Source: an uncultured Methylococcaceae bacterium (lineage in GTDB: Bacteria > Pseudomonadota > Gammaproteobacteria > Methylococcales > Methylomonadaceae). From it: 35,897 nt of DNA. Below are positions 27,522 to 35,809 of this stretch, one piece after another. The position numbers were made by a program, and so were the translations under genes. Where the stretch lies: contig CAIPDT010000167.1 of the NCBI GenBank assembly GCA_903863905.1, positions 1 through 35,897 on the forward strand. Direction: 5' to 3'. The notes under the pieces were generated by a model. It did no database searches and was not told where the DNA came from. It saw only the letters and a list, made by a program, of their open reading frames with translations. Within the stretch, counting starts at the first letter, position 1, and every line of letters begins with the position of its first letter.

Positions 27522-29297
27522 ATGAATAAATCAATTAATCTATCTCGTCGTCGTTTTTTTACGCAAACGGGAGCAGGTCTTTTAGTCGGGGCGGCAGTAC
27601 CTAGTTGGTTACAAGCGATGGAGGGCATGAGTGAAATGCCTAAAAGAGCGCCCAATAAAGCATCCCCTAATTTTCATCCCGATGTAGAAGTTGATTTGTT
27701 ATGTAAACCGTCTACACTTTCTATACTACCCGGTCAACCGACCCAAGTTTTACAATATTTTGCAACATTAGTTAAAGGCCCCAATCATACTTTGACTGAA
27801 ATCCCCGGTTCTTATTTAGGCCCTATACTCCGCTTTGAAAAAGGTCAAAAAATTCGTATTAATCTACGTAGCGAACTCAATGAACCGACTATTACCCATT
27901 GGCATGGTTTACATGTGCCAGCGTTAATGGACGGTCATCCCGTTTATGCAATTGATAAAGGGCAAGTGTTTGTGTACGAGTTTGAGATGCTTAACCGTGC
28001 CAGTATGAACATTTATCATCCTCATCCTCATAATAGTACCGCTAGTCAGGTTTACCGTGGTTTAGCGGGGGCTATATTAGTCACTGATCAAGAAGAACAG
28101 AAATTGGGTTTACCCGATGGTGAGTATGAAATCCCTATAGTCATTCAAGATCGTCAATTTGATGATAATAATCAACTGGTCTATGCAAGTCACATGCGTG
28201 ACCGGATGATGGGCTTTTACGGTGATAGGATACTGATTAATGGTCGGCCTGATTTTAATCTTGAAGTGGCCAGTCGTGCTTATCGTTTTAGAATACTGAA
28301 TGGTTCTAACGCCCGTATTTATAAATTAGCGTGGGATGATAATACGCCTCTAACAGTGATAGGAACTGATGGTGGCTTGTTGGAATCTCCGGTTCATAAG
28401 CCTTATGTGATGTTGGCACCGGGTGAACGTTTAGATGTGTGGGCCGATTTTAGCGGTCGAAATGTTGGCTCGCAATTAGTATTACGGAGTCGTGAATTTT
28501 CAGGCGTTCTACCTAAAATGGCGGAGCGGATGATGGGCCATGCGGGTCGTATGCATACTAATGCTTTACCGGTCGGCAGTGATTATCCACTCTTCACTGT
28601 TAAGGTGACACGCCAGGTAAGTGATAGTCCGACGTTGCCGAATAAGTTATCGACGTACTCACATTATCAGATCAGTGACACGGTTAATCCTAACAAACCC
28701 GTGCCTATTGCAATTTCTGAAGGGCCCATGTCTATGTTACTAAATGGAAGACCGTATGCCTATAATGATGTTTTACCGAGTGAACGTATTCCCGTTAATA
28801 GCATACAACTGATGGAAATTTTTCATGCTCATGGAGGCACGGGCGGTCATGGTGCTGATAAATCTCAAACCGAAGAACACAAGATGGGCGGTATGGGCAT
28901 GGGAATGATGCGCAAAGGGGGTATGGGTGGCATGATGGGCGGCATGAATCATAGCGATACCGATAATGCACAAGGGGAAGGCCATAAAATGGGGGGTATG
29001 GGCGGCGAAGGCATGAGTGGCATGGGAATGATGATGTCAATGGCACATCCGATACACATGCATGGCCAGTCATTTCAAATCTTAAGTCGTACTATTGGCG
29101 CAACAGAAACCGAAGGTTACGCAACGGTTAAAGACGGTTTTATCGAGGGTGGTTGGAAAGATACGGTGTTAGTGATGCCCGGTGAAAGCGTAAAAGTCAT
29201 TAAGCCGTTTCAGGATTTTAAAGGGGTGTTTATGTATCACTGTCATAATCTTGAGCATGAAGATATGGGGATGATGCGAGATTTTTCTGTAGAGTAA
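27522..29297 (+). CDS. Tat-exported multicopper oxidase with Met-rich insert
   Basis: A periplasmic blue-copper oxidase of the CueO/CopA kind (591 residues). A twin-arginine signal (SRRRFFT, residues 8-14) precedes a hydrophobic stretch ending near residue 32. The copper ligands are visible: HWHG at 126-129, HPHPH at 166-170, HPIHMHG at 509-515, and HCHNLEHEDMGM, with H573, C574, H575, H579 and M584 forming the last trinuclear and type-1 sites. Between about 437 and 508 lies an insert extremely rich in Met, Gly and His, as in CueO, where it binds Cu(I). It is followed 93 bases later by the methanethiol oxidase. A role in copper tolerance or in copper supply to that enzyme is inferred. Confidence 0.92.
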   Translation: MNKSINLSRRRFFTQTGAGLLVGAAVPSWLQAMEGMSEMPKRAPNKASPNFHPDVEVDLLCKPSTLSILPGQPTQVLQYFATLVKGPNHTLTEIPGSYLGPILRFEKGQKIRINLRSELNEPTITHWHGLHVPALMDGHPVYAIDKGQVFVYEFEMLNRASMNIYHPHPHNSTASQVYRGLAGAILVTDQEEQKLGLPDGEYEIPIVIQDRQFDDNNQLVYASHMRDRMMGFYGDRILINGRPDFNLEVASRAYRFRILNGSNARIYKLAWDDNTPLTVIGTDGGLLESPVHKPYVMLAPGERLDVWADFSGRNVGSQLVLRSREFSGVLPKMAERMMGHAGRMHTNALPVGSDYPLFTVKVTRQVSDSPTLPNKLSTYSHYQISDTVNPNKPVPIAISEGPMSMLLNGRPYAYNDVLPSERIPVNSIQLMEIFHAHGGTGGHGADKSQTEEHKMGGMGMGMMRKGGMGGMMGGMNHSDTDNAQGEGHKMGGMGGEGMSGMGMMMSMAHPIHMHGQSFQILSRTIGATETEGYATVKDGFIEGGWKDTVLVMPGESVKVIKPFQDFKGVFMYHCHNLEHEDMGMMRDFSVE

Positions 29298-29390
29298 TTC
29301 ATACAATAAATCAAAGAAAAACAACAGAAGAAAGATAAACACCTTGATCAAGCTGTTGCGTTATTACAATAATATATAAGGAAGAACTTT

Positions 29391-30704
29391 ATGAATTTTA
29401 AACTAACTACGCTGAGTGCGGCTTTTATCTTAAGCTGTGCGAGTCTTTCTGCCAATGCAGACGAAACGTGTGCTTCGCCTTACATGGCTAAAATTACAGG
29501 GCAAGAAGATTTTGTTTATATTTGGACCTTAGGTGCAGAAGGTGTGGGTGACGAGCAGGATAAATTGGTGACTGTTGATGTGAATCCTAAATCAGCTAAA
29601 TACGGTAAGGTCATTGGTAGTTTGTCAGTCGGGGGGCGTAATGAAGCGCATCATTCCGACTTTACCGATGATCGCAAATTCTTGTGGGCCGGTGGCCTAG
29701 ATACCAACAAAATTTTTATTTTTGATGTAGCGACTGATCCAGCTAACCCAACGTTGACTAAAACGATTACTGACTTTGTTGTTAAAAGTGGTGGTGTCGT
29801 TGGTCCTCATAGTTTATATGCCTTACCAGGGCGTATGATTGTCACTGGTTTGTCTAATAATAAAGATCATGGTGGTCGCACTGCTCTGGTTGAATACAGT
29901 AATGCTGGCGATTATATTGCAACTTATTGGCTACCGACGGACAGCAATCTGGAAGGGGCTATTAAATCAGGTAAATATGCCGACGGTTATAACTACGATG
30001 TGAGAGTCTTGCCACGTAAAAACGTGATGTTGACCTCTTCATTTACCGGTTGGTCAAATTATATGATGGATTTTGGCAAAATGTTAGCGGATCCCGAAGC
30101 CATGAAACGTTTTGGTAACACAGTCGTGCAATGGGACTTAAATACCCGTCAACCTAAAAAAGTATTTGATGTGCCTGGAGCGCCCTTAGAAATTCGATGT
30201 GCATGGAATGAGCAACATAACTATTGCTTTACCAGTACTGCACTGACTTCAAAAATATGGCTAATTTATCAAGATGATAAAAATGAGTGGCAAGCAAAGG
30301 ATGTCGCAGACATTGGTGAGCCCGCTAAAATCCCATTACCTGTTGATATTTCTATTTCTAGTGATGATAAAAGCTTATGGGTTAATACCTTTATGGATGG
30401 TATGACGCGGCGTTTTGATATTAGCGATCCCTTTCATCCTAAACAAGTGTTTGAGCAAAAGATCGGTGCTCAGGTGAATATGGTATCGTCCAGTTGGGAT
30501 GGAAAAAGATTGTATTACACCTCTTCACTCTTAGCTAATTGGGATAAAAAAGGCACTGATAATGAGCAGTTCTTTAAAGCTTATAGTTGGGATGGCAGTA
30601 AACTGACTGAGCAATTCTCCATCGACTTTAATAAAGAAAAATTAGGTAGAGCGCATCAAATGCGTTTTGGCGCGTATGCTTTGTATGGTAAAGAAGCCAA
30701 ATAG
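29391..30704 (+). CDS. mtoX: methanethiol oxidase (SBP56 family, periplasmic)
   Basis: A member of the selenium-binding-protein-56 family (437 residues). The bacterial enzyme from Hyphomicrobium is a copper-dependent methanethiol oxidase converting CH3SH and O2 to formaldehyde, H2S and H2O2. A Sec signal peptide with likely cleavage after SANA (residue 23) places it in the periplasm. The family blocks are seen: VGGRNEAHHSDF, GVVGPHSLYALPG, YNYDVRVLPRKNVMLTSSF, PLPVDISISSDDKSLWVNTF and LGRAHQMRFG. Conserved histidines in the first, second and last are metal-ligand candidates. AAGGAAGAAC precedes the ATG. The next gene encodes SCO and MauG domains, the same partners found with mtoX in Hyphomicrobium, which strongly supports the assignment. 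Confidence 0.9.
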   Translation: MNFKLTTLSAAFILSCASLSANADETCASPYMAKITGQEDFVYIWTLGAEGVGDEQDKLVTVDVNPKSAKYGKVIGSLSVGGRNEAHHSDFTDDRKFLWAGGLDTNKIFIFDVATDPANPTLTKTITDFVVKSGGVVGPHSLYALPGRMIVTGLSNNKDHGGRTALVEYSNAGDYIATYWLPTDSNLEGAIKSGKYADGYNYDVRVLPRKNVMLTSSFTGWSNYMMDFGKMLADPEAMKRFGNTVVQWDLNTRQPKKVFDVPGAPLEIRCAWNEQHNYCFTSTALTSKIWLIYQDDKNEWQAKDVADIGEPAKIPLPVDISISSDDKSLWVNTFMDGMTRRFDISDPFHPKQVFEQKIGAQVNMVSSSWDGKRLYYTSSLLANWDKKGTDNEQFFKAYSWDGSKLTEQFSIDFNKEKLGRAHQMRFGAYALYGKEAK

Positions 30705-30740
30705 TCAGTGGTGATATAATAAGCGTTTGCTCTGTTTTAA

Positions 30741-30778
30741 TGTCCTCTTCTGTACTGAAAAGTATCATGAAGAGGACA
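30741..30778 (+). other. hairpin between mtoX and the SCO-MauG gene
   Basis: Perfect 10-bp arms TGTCCTCTTC (30741-30750) and GAAGAGGACA (30769-30778) enclose a second small stem TACT/AGTA capped by a GAAA tetraloop (30753-30764). It starts 36 bases after the mtoX stop. There is no T-run, so it may protect the mtoX transcript 3' end or attenuate read-through. Confidence 0.55.
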
Positions 30779-30839
30779 GTTAACCCACAGTAAATCAATA
30801 CCTCAGTGTGAACCCCTCTCTATAGGGTAACAAAGCCTC

Positions 30840-32720
30840 ATGAAAACGTGTTATTTCTTCAGTTTTTTCTTAATCGTGATAACCACAGTAGTACACGCTC
30901 AAGACCCCCAATCCTTGGCCATCGGTTACTCAGAACTCCCCTTTAAATCAGCACCTCCAGGCAGTTATCGCTTGCCCATCATTGGTCCTGCGGCTGAGGG
31001 TGATGTTTTGACAACTGATCATCAGTCTAAGCGATTACATCAATTGATGGGTGATAAGATTGTGTTACTCAGTTTTATTTATGCGACGTGTAGTGATGTT
31101 AATGGTTGTCCTTTAGCGACTCAAGTACTCCATAGGATGAGTCAACAATTACAAACACAACCTGAGTTGGCGAATAAATTAAGATTATTAACCTTAAGTT
31201 TTAATCCCACTTATGATACGCCCGATCGGATGCGTGAATACAGTGAAGGCTTTAAAACAGATAATTTTGACTGGCAGTTTCTGACTACGCGTGATGAAGT
31301 CACCTTGCAACCCTTACTTAATGCCTATCAGCAAAACGTACAGAAAATAGTTGATGATAAAGGGCGGTTTACAGGTACCTATTCACATTTGCTGAGAGTG
31401 TATTTAATTGATACTGATAAAAATGTACGTAATATCTATAGTGTTGATTTTTTGCATGCGGATACCGTTATTAATGATATTAAAACCCTATTAATAGGTA
31501 ACCAGTCTCCCGTGGTTGAGTCAGTCCCTCTTAAAACGGCTGGCTTATATCAGGCGGGAGATAACAAACAAAATTATCAGGATATTAATTATCAAACCCG
31601 TTCGATGTCCTTAAGTCAACGGCAAGGTAAAGCCATTGATCTTATCCAGTTTACCCAACATCCGCCTTTAGGGCTACCCAAATTACCTCAACCTAAAGAT
31701 AATGTAGTCACGTCTGCTAAGATTTCTTTAGGCCGTAAGCTATTTTATGATCGTCGATTGTCTTTAAATAATACCTTTTCGTGTGCAATGTGTCATATCC
31801 CTGAGCAGGGTTTTAGTCATACTGAAATGACTACAGCTATCGGTATAGAAGGGCGTAGTGTGAGACGTAATAGTCCGAGTCTTTATAATGTCGGTTATAT
31901 GCAACTTTTATTTCATGATGGCCGAGAAAATAGCTTAGAACAGCAGGTATGGGGGCCATTATTGGCACATAATGAGATGGCTAATCCTTCTATTGGCTAT
32001 GTCGTGGATAAAATAAAAGACCAAGCTGATTATAAGGGACTATTTGAGAGAGCCTTTAATAAAGGCCCGACTATGGAAACGATAGGGCAGGCGATAGCCA
32101 GTTATGAACGAACTCTTAATTCTGCTGATTCAGCATTTGATAGATGGCATTATGGAAAGCAGACCAAAGCGATTAACGAGGCGGCTAAACGAGGCTTTGA
32201 TCTCTTTGTGAGTAAAGCGGGCTGTAGTGGTTGCCATGCTATTGATAAAAGTTCAGCGATATTCACTGATCAAAAGCGTCATAATACCGGTATTGGTTAT
32301 GCAGTATCTATGCATAAAGATCCCGAACACCAAAAAGTACAAGTGGCCCCTGGCGTGTTTGTTGATGTTCCTCGACAACATTTAACCGGATTGAGTAATG
32401 AAAAACCTAATGACCTAGGGTTCTATGAAATTAGTCAAAATCCCAAAGATCGTTGGTCTTACAAAACACCGTCACTTCGTAATATAGCACTGACAGCACC
32501 TTATATGCATAACGGCTCTTTAGCGTCTTTAGAAGAGGTGGTCCGTTTTTATAATCAAGGGGGTATTCTGAATGAAAATTTATCACCGCTATTAAAGCCG
32601 TTGAATTTATCAGAGTTAGAAATGGCTGACTTGGTTGCTTTTTTAAAGTCGTTAACGGGGGATAATATTAACGATTTGATTTTAGATGGTTTTGCTGCAC
32701 CTGTGGGGGATAGTCTTTAG
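30840..32720 (+). CDS. SCO1/SenC - MauG (dihaem cytochrome c peroxidase) fusion protein
   Basis: A 626-residue periplasmic protein with two recognisable enzymes. A signal peptide (cleavage near HA-QD, residue 20) is followed by an SCO1/SenC thioredoxin-like domain (about 40-220) with the copper cysteines in CSDVNGCP (C84 and C90) and a conserved histidine at H183 (TYSHLLRVYLID). A linker of about 60 residues leads to a MauG/cytochrome c peroxidase domain (about 290-610) with two haem-c sites, CAMCH (315-319) and CSGCH (462-466). SCO and MauG are separate genes next to mtoX in Hyphomicrobium; here they are one chain. The likely role is maturation of the methanethiol oxidase, copper delivery plus oxidative modification or electron transfer (inference). 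The ribosome site is weak (AGGG, 13 bases upstream). Confidence 0.92.
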   Translation: MKTCYFFSFFLIVITTVVHAQDPQSLAIGYSELPFKSAPPGSYRLPIIGPAAEGDVLTTDHQSKRLHQLMGDKIVLLSFIYATCSDVNGCPLATQVLHRMSQQLQTQPELANKLRLLTLSFNPTYDTPDRMREYSEGFKTDNFDWQFLTTRDEVTLQPLLNAYQQNVQKIVDDKGRFTGTYSHLLRVYLIDTDKNVRNIYSVDFLHADTVINDIKTLLIGNQSPVVESVPLKTAGLYQAGDNKQNYQDINYQTRSMSLSQRQGKAIDLIQFTQHPPLGLPKLPQPKDNVVTSAKISLGRKLFYDRRLSLNNTFSCAMCHIPEQGFSHTEMTTAIGIEGRSVRRNSPSLYNVGYMQLLFHDGRENSLEQQVWGPLLAHNEMANPSIGYVVDKIKDQADYKGLFERAFNKGPTMETIGQAIASYERTLNSADSAFDRWHYGKQTKAINEAAKRGFDLFVSKAGCSGCHAIDKSSAIFTDQKRHNTGIGYAVSMHKDPEHQKVQVAPGVFVDVPRQHLTGLSNEKPNDLGFYEISQNPKDRWSYKTPSLRNIALTAPYMHNGSLASLEEVVRFYNQGGILNENLSPLLKPLNLSELEMADLVAFLKSLTGDNINDLILDGFAAPVGDSL

Positions 32721-32735
32721 AAAACACTTCAAGAC

Positions 32736-32772
32736 TGATTAGGATGGTAATTTAACATTGCCATCCTAATCA
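32736..32772. terminator. terminator-like hairpin after the mto cluster
   Basis: A perfect 12-bp inverted repeat (32736-32747 and 32761-32772), extendable inward by a G-T and two A-T pairs, lies 16 bases after the SCO-MauG gene and 64 bases from the end of the convergent reverse-strand gene. It could terminate transcripts from both sides, although T-runs are lacking. Confidence 0.6.
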
Positions 32773-32835
32773 TTCGCTTGCATTGTAACAACTTCTCCGT
32801 TAATAGGTTTAACCGAATATTAAATAAAAGCAAAT

Positions 32836-33339
32836 TTAAATATAGTAGTCGGCAACATATTCAGAAAAATCGTTAAGCTCAGCTTTCTTAATGGTACTTT
32901 GTAGTTTTCTAGTGGTTATATCTTCAATGTCTTCAAGACATTCTTCACGGTAGGATTCTCTAAAAAATTTGATCCATTCGTGCTTACCTTTACAGAGCTC
33001 TTCAAAAGAGCCTACAAATTGCAGTTGTACTTCAAGGTCACGGAAGAATAGATTGAGGTCTTGTAATAACTCATCTGGTTTGGTATCAACAGTCAAGGAT
33101 TCAAAGATGTTGCCAATCTCAGTCTTCACAATGTTTGTAGCGTCTTCTTCTGCATCAGAAAGTTTATCAATTAAATCATTTTTGATAGCCAGTTGCATTT
33201 CTTTTGCCGTGGAATACCAAAAGAAACTACCGCTTACACTATTGTCATAATTGTCTTCAAGATAGAATCCAAAGGGAAATTCAATCGGGTTTCTTCCTTG
33301 AGTATCTTCTAAAGAGATCGATAGTGCGGGGGTATTCAT
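32836..33339 (-). CDS. hypothetical protein, 167 residues
   Basis: I do not recognise this protein. It is acidic and hydrophilic, with no signal peptide and no membrane helix. The first 50 residues look like beta-strands with aromatic residues (FPFGFYLEDNYD, GSFFWYST). The rest is rich in charged helix-forming residues (about 48-160), perhaps coiled-coil. AAGGT about 10 bases before the ATG is an acceptable ribosome site. It is isolated between the mto cluster and the hydrolase pair and is transcribed away from the latter. The amino acid pattern looks like a real coding sequence. Confidence 0.65.
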   Translation of the reverse strand: MNTPALSISLEDTQGRNPIEFPFGFYLEDNYDNSVSGSFFWYSTAKEMQLAIKNDLIDKLSDAEEDATNIVKTEIGNIFESLTVDTKPDELLQDLNLFFRDLEVQLQFVGSFEELCKGKHEWIKFFRESYREECLEDIEDITTRKLQSTIKKAELNDFSEYVADYYI

Positions 33340-33785
33340 TAATTATTTACCTTGTTAATAGTGTCATTATCTGGACTAGGATATGTCCTGAATGCTTTAA
33401 TGTCCAATGTTTTAAGTGGGTTAAGCGTTTGTTGGGTAAACTAATGATAATGTTTCAGGGTACACTATGATAGTAGGCCATACAACATACCCATTGCGGA
33501 AAAAAACCATTGATAGAATCAGGTGAATCATGCTTGATTTTAAAGTAGCGATAAATCCAAAACATATATCATTCTTTTTTAATTTATTTTGCTAAGTAAA
33601 CTAACATAAAAACTTAAAAATTACGCCTAATTTTTTATCTTTTAACCTAACGATATTTAAGAGTAGTCTCGGTGGGTTATTGTTGATATGATTCTTTCGC
33701 ATGGTTTATTTCAAAGCTATTCACTGGGTCTTTAGTAGCTTGTTTTTAAAAGCTTTTTTAATTTTTTTAAATCAGGAGCAATGAA
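33340..33785. other. 446-base AT-rich gap upstream of the DUF2235 gene
   Basis: I see no convincing gene. The stretch becomes very AT-rich after about 33590. Near its 3' end a short stem AGCTT/AAGCT (33737-33741 and 33750-33754) is followed by long T-runs (33755-33768), a terminator-like arrangement just before the DUF2235 ribosome site. It could end a small upstream RNA or act as an attenuator, but the 5-bp stem is weak. The reverse-strand hypothetical gene and the DUF2235 gene must both be started from here. Confidence 0.4.
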
Positions 33786-34922
33786 ATGTCGAAGAATATT
33801 GTAGTTTTATCTGATGGTACTGGCCAGGAAGGCGGCGTAGGAAACAATACTAATATCTACAAAATTTTTAACCTGCTTGAGGATCGTACCGAGAAACAAG
33901 TCGTTTTTTATGATCCAGGCCTAGGAACTAATTGGCAGAAGTTGTCTGGTAATGCTTTTGGCTCGGGTATATCGGAAAATATTTTGCAATGTTACCGATT
34001 TATTTTTGACCATTATGAGGCGGGCGATAAGATTTATCTATTTGGTTTTAGTCGCGGCGCTGCTACGGTAAGAAGTTTGTCCGGCTTTATTCATTCTTTT
34101 GGTATCTTACCCCAGTCTAGGCCTGAGCTGATTAAAAAAGCCTATAAAATTTACGAGGCTATGAATGGCAAAGATTATTCTAATGGTGATGAAGGTGCAA
34201 CGAATCAAACCAGTCCGGCAGAAGCTTTTGTCGAGAAGCACCATACCATGTGGGCAAACATTGAGTTTATAGGGTGCTTTGATACGGTCGCTGCATTGGG
34301 TATCTCACAGTTTCCAGCCCTTGATTCATTGATTAATAAATTTCCTAGATTTAAACATAACTTTCATAACTTTAATTTAAGTCAGAGTGTCATCCGTGCC
34401 TATCATGCATTAGCGATTGATGATGAAAGAAAAACCTTTCATCCCATTATATGGACCCCACAAGACGAGGGGAAAAAGTTAGAGGATAAAAGCGTGACAC
34501 AGGTTTGGTTTTGCGGAATGCATACCGATGTAGGCGGTGGCTATAAAGAACAAAATCTATCTGATATCCCTTTAGTTTGGATGCTTGAAAAGGCGACCAA
34601 GTACGGCTTGTTGTTGTATATCCCCAAGGATCCCAAGAAGGCTCATATCAATATTGCTGAAGATGCAAATGGTGTAATGCACGACTCTCGTGCGGGCGGG
34701 TTAAATCATTTGTATCGTAAAGCCCCCCGTCATTGGGATAACGCAGAATTACCTTTGATACATCAGAGTGTTTTGGATCGAGCTAATAACCCAAAGAATA
34801 ACTATCATCCTTGGATATTGAAAGGTTACAAAGATAAAGAGTACGTGGTCATACCCTGGGTAGGTTATGAGCAAGTCTTGGAAAATTACAATTTAAAGAG
34901 AGAAAATAATGACAGCATATAG
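33786..34922 (+). CDS. DUF2235 alpha/beta hydrolase (Tle1-like lipase/phospholipase family)
   Basis: A 378-residue protein of the DUF2235 family, which includes Tle1 phospholipase effectors of type VI secretion as well as uncharacterised cytoplasmic hydrolases. It opens with the family's VVLSDGTGQ, has the nucleophile elbow GFSRGA (S89), and the acid-residue region FCGMHTDVGGGY (D248). A histidine in PLIHQSVLDR is a candidate for the triad. There is no signal peptide, as expected for T6SS effectors, but no T6SS gene is in the window. AGGAG lies 7 bases before the ATG. The 3' end overlaps the next lipase-like gene by 14 bases, so the two are probably co-translated. Confidence 0.88.
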   Translation: MSKNIVVLSDGTGQEGGVGNNTNIYKIFNLLEDRTEKQVVFYDPGLGTNWQKLSGNAFGSGISENILQCYRFIFDHYEAGDKIYLFGFSRGAATVRSLSGFIHSFGILPQSRPELIKKAYKIYEAMNGKDYSNGDEGATNQTSPAEAFVEKHHTMWANIEFIGCFDTVAALGISQFPALDSLINKFPRFKHNFHNFNLSQSVIRAYHALAIDDERKTFHPIIWTPQDEGKKLEDKSVTQVWFCGMHTDVGGGYKEQNLSDIPLVWMLEKATKYGLLLYIPKDPKKAHINIAEDANGVMHDSRAGGLNHLYRKAPRHWDNAELPLIHQSVLDRANNPKNNYHPWILKGYKDKEYVVIPWVGYEQVLENYNLKRENNDSI

Positions 34923-35757
34923 ATTCACCGCAGACTTTACTAAATTTAATGCAACTGCAACACAGTACCATGGCGAAAATGGCTTAGTTTTGGCTGATAT
35001 AGCTAAACTTGCTTATGAAACCGAAGACGTTATAAAACAGGCTATTAACACTTGGGGACTTAATAAGTTTACGTTTTTTGAGGGGCCAATAACAAGCACG
35101 GAAGCCTTTATTGCGGGAAATGATGCAACCATCATTGTTGCTTTTAAAGGCACACAATCACCAAAAGATTTTCTTACAGACGCAGAGTTTGAATTAGCCA
35201 ATACCCCATACGGTAAAGTACATGATGGATTTTATAAGGCGCTGACTGAAGTATGGGAAGACATGTTTAAGACGATTGAAAGCTTTAAAGATAATAATCA
35301 AACGGTATGGTTTTGTGGACATAGTTTGGGTGCTGCATTAGCGACGCTAGCCGCCGCTGAATATGTGCTTGTAAAACATAAAACAATCAATGGTCTTTAC
35401 ACTATTGGTCAACCGCGTACGGGAAATGATGTTTTTGCTAATAATTTTGATGCAAAATTGAAAGATAAATCTTTTCGTTATATTAATAATGCTGACATAG
35501 TCACGCGTAATCCCGTTCCTGGCTTAATCCTTAAATATCGACATATTGGTGTTCCTTTATACATAGATGGCGACGGTGTATTATTGGACTCAATATCTTT
35601 GGGGAAAAAGACGATAGATATAATCACAAGTATGCTGAAGGGGATACTCAAAAGTCATAATCTTGAAGATCTTGAGGATCATAAATCAGAAAACTATGTG
35701 AAACTTATTTTTAATAATAGTTCTTCAATATTTTGGGTTAAAACTAACGCAAAGTGA
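34909..35757 (+). CDS. class-3 lipase-like alpha/beta hydrolase
   Basis: A 282-residue protein of the lipase class 3 (fungal-lipase-like) family. The nucleophile motif is GHSLG (S139), followed by the family's YTIGQPRTGND. The likely acid is D196 (NNADIVTRNP) and the likely base H212 (YRHIGVPLYI), giving a complete Ser-Asp-His triad. Also typical is FKGTQSPKDFLTD (about 79-91), near the oxyanion region. There is no signal peptide or membrane helix. It overlaps the DUF2235 gene by 14 bases and is followed by a short AT-rich stretch and a tandem repeat. Confidence 0.88.
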   Translation: MTAYRFTADFTKFNATATQYHGENGLVLADIAKLAYETEDVIKQAINTWGLNKFTFFEGPITSTEAFIAGNDATIIVAFKGTQSPKDFLTDAEFELANTPYGKVHDGFYKALTEVWEDMFKTIESFKDNNQTVWFCGHSLGAALATLAAAEYVLVKHKTINGLYTIGQPRTGNDVFANNFDAKLKDKSFRYINNADIVTRNPVPGLILKYRHIGVPLYIDGDGVLLDSISLGKKTIDIITSMLKGILKSHNLEDLEDHKSENYVKLIFNNSSSIFWVKTNAK

Positions 35758-35809
35758 AGGGGCTTGCAACGTTATATTACGTAAAGTCAATTAACAAATT
35801 AATACGCGG

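Noticed and set aside
28773-29073. Reverse-strand frames opposite the Met-rich insert
   Set aside because: Cys/His/Pro-rich translations result from the reverse complement of ATG/GGC repeats in the multicopper oxidase; there are no start signals.
29391-30704. Selenium-binding protein as the functional name
   Set aside because: The family name is historical; the signal peptide and the SCO/MauG neighbour match the methanethiol oxidase setting.
33204-33470. Forward 88-codon frame overlapping the reverse-strand hypothetical gene
   Set aside because: About half lies antisense to the better-supported reverse gene, with no ribosome site and unconvincing composition.
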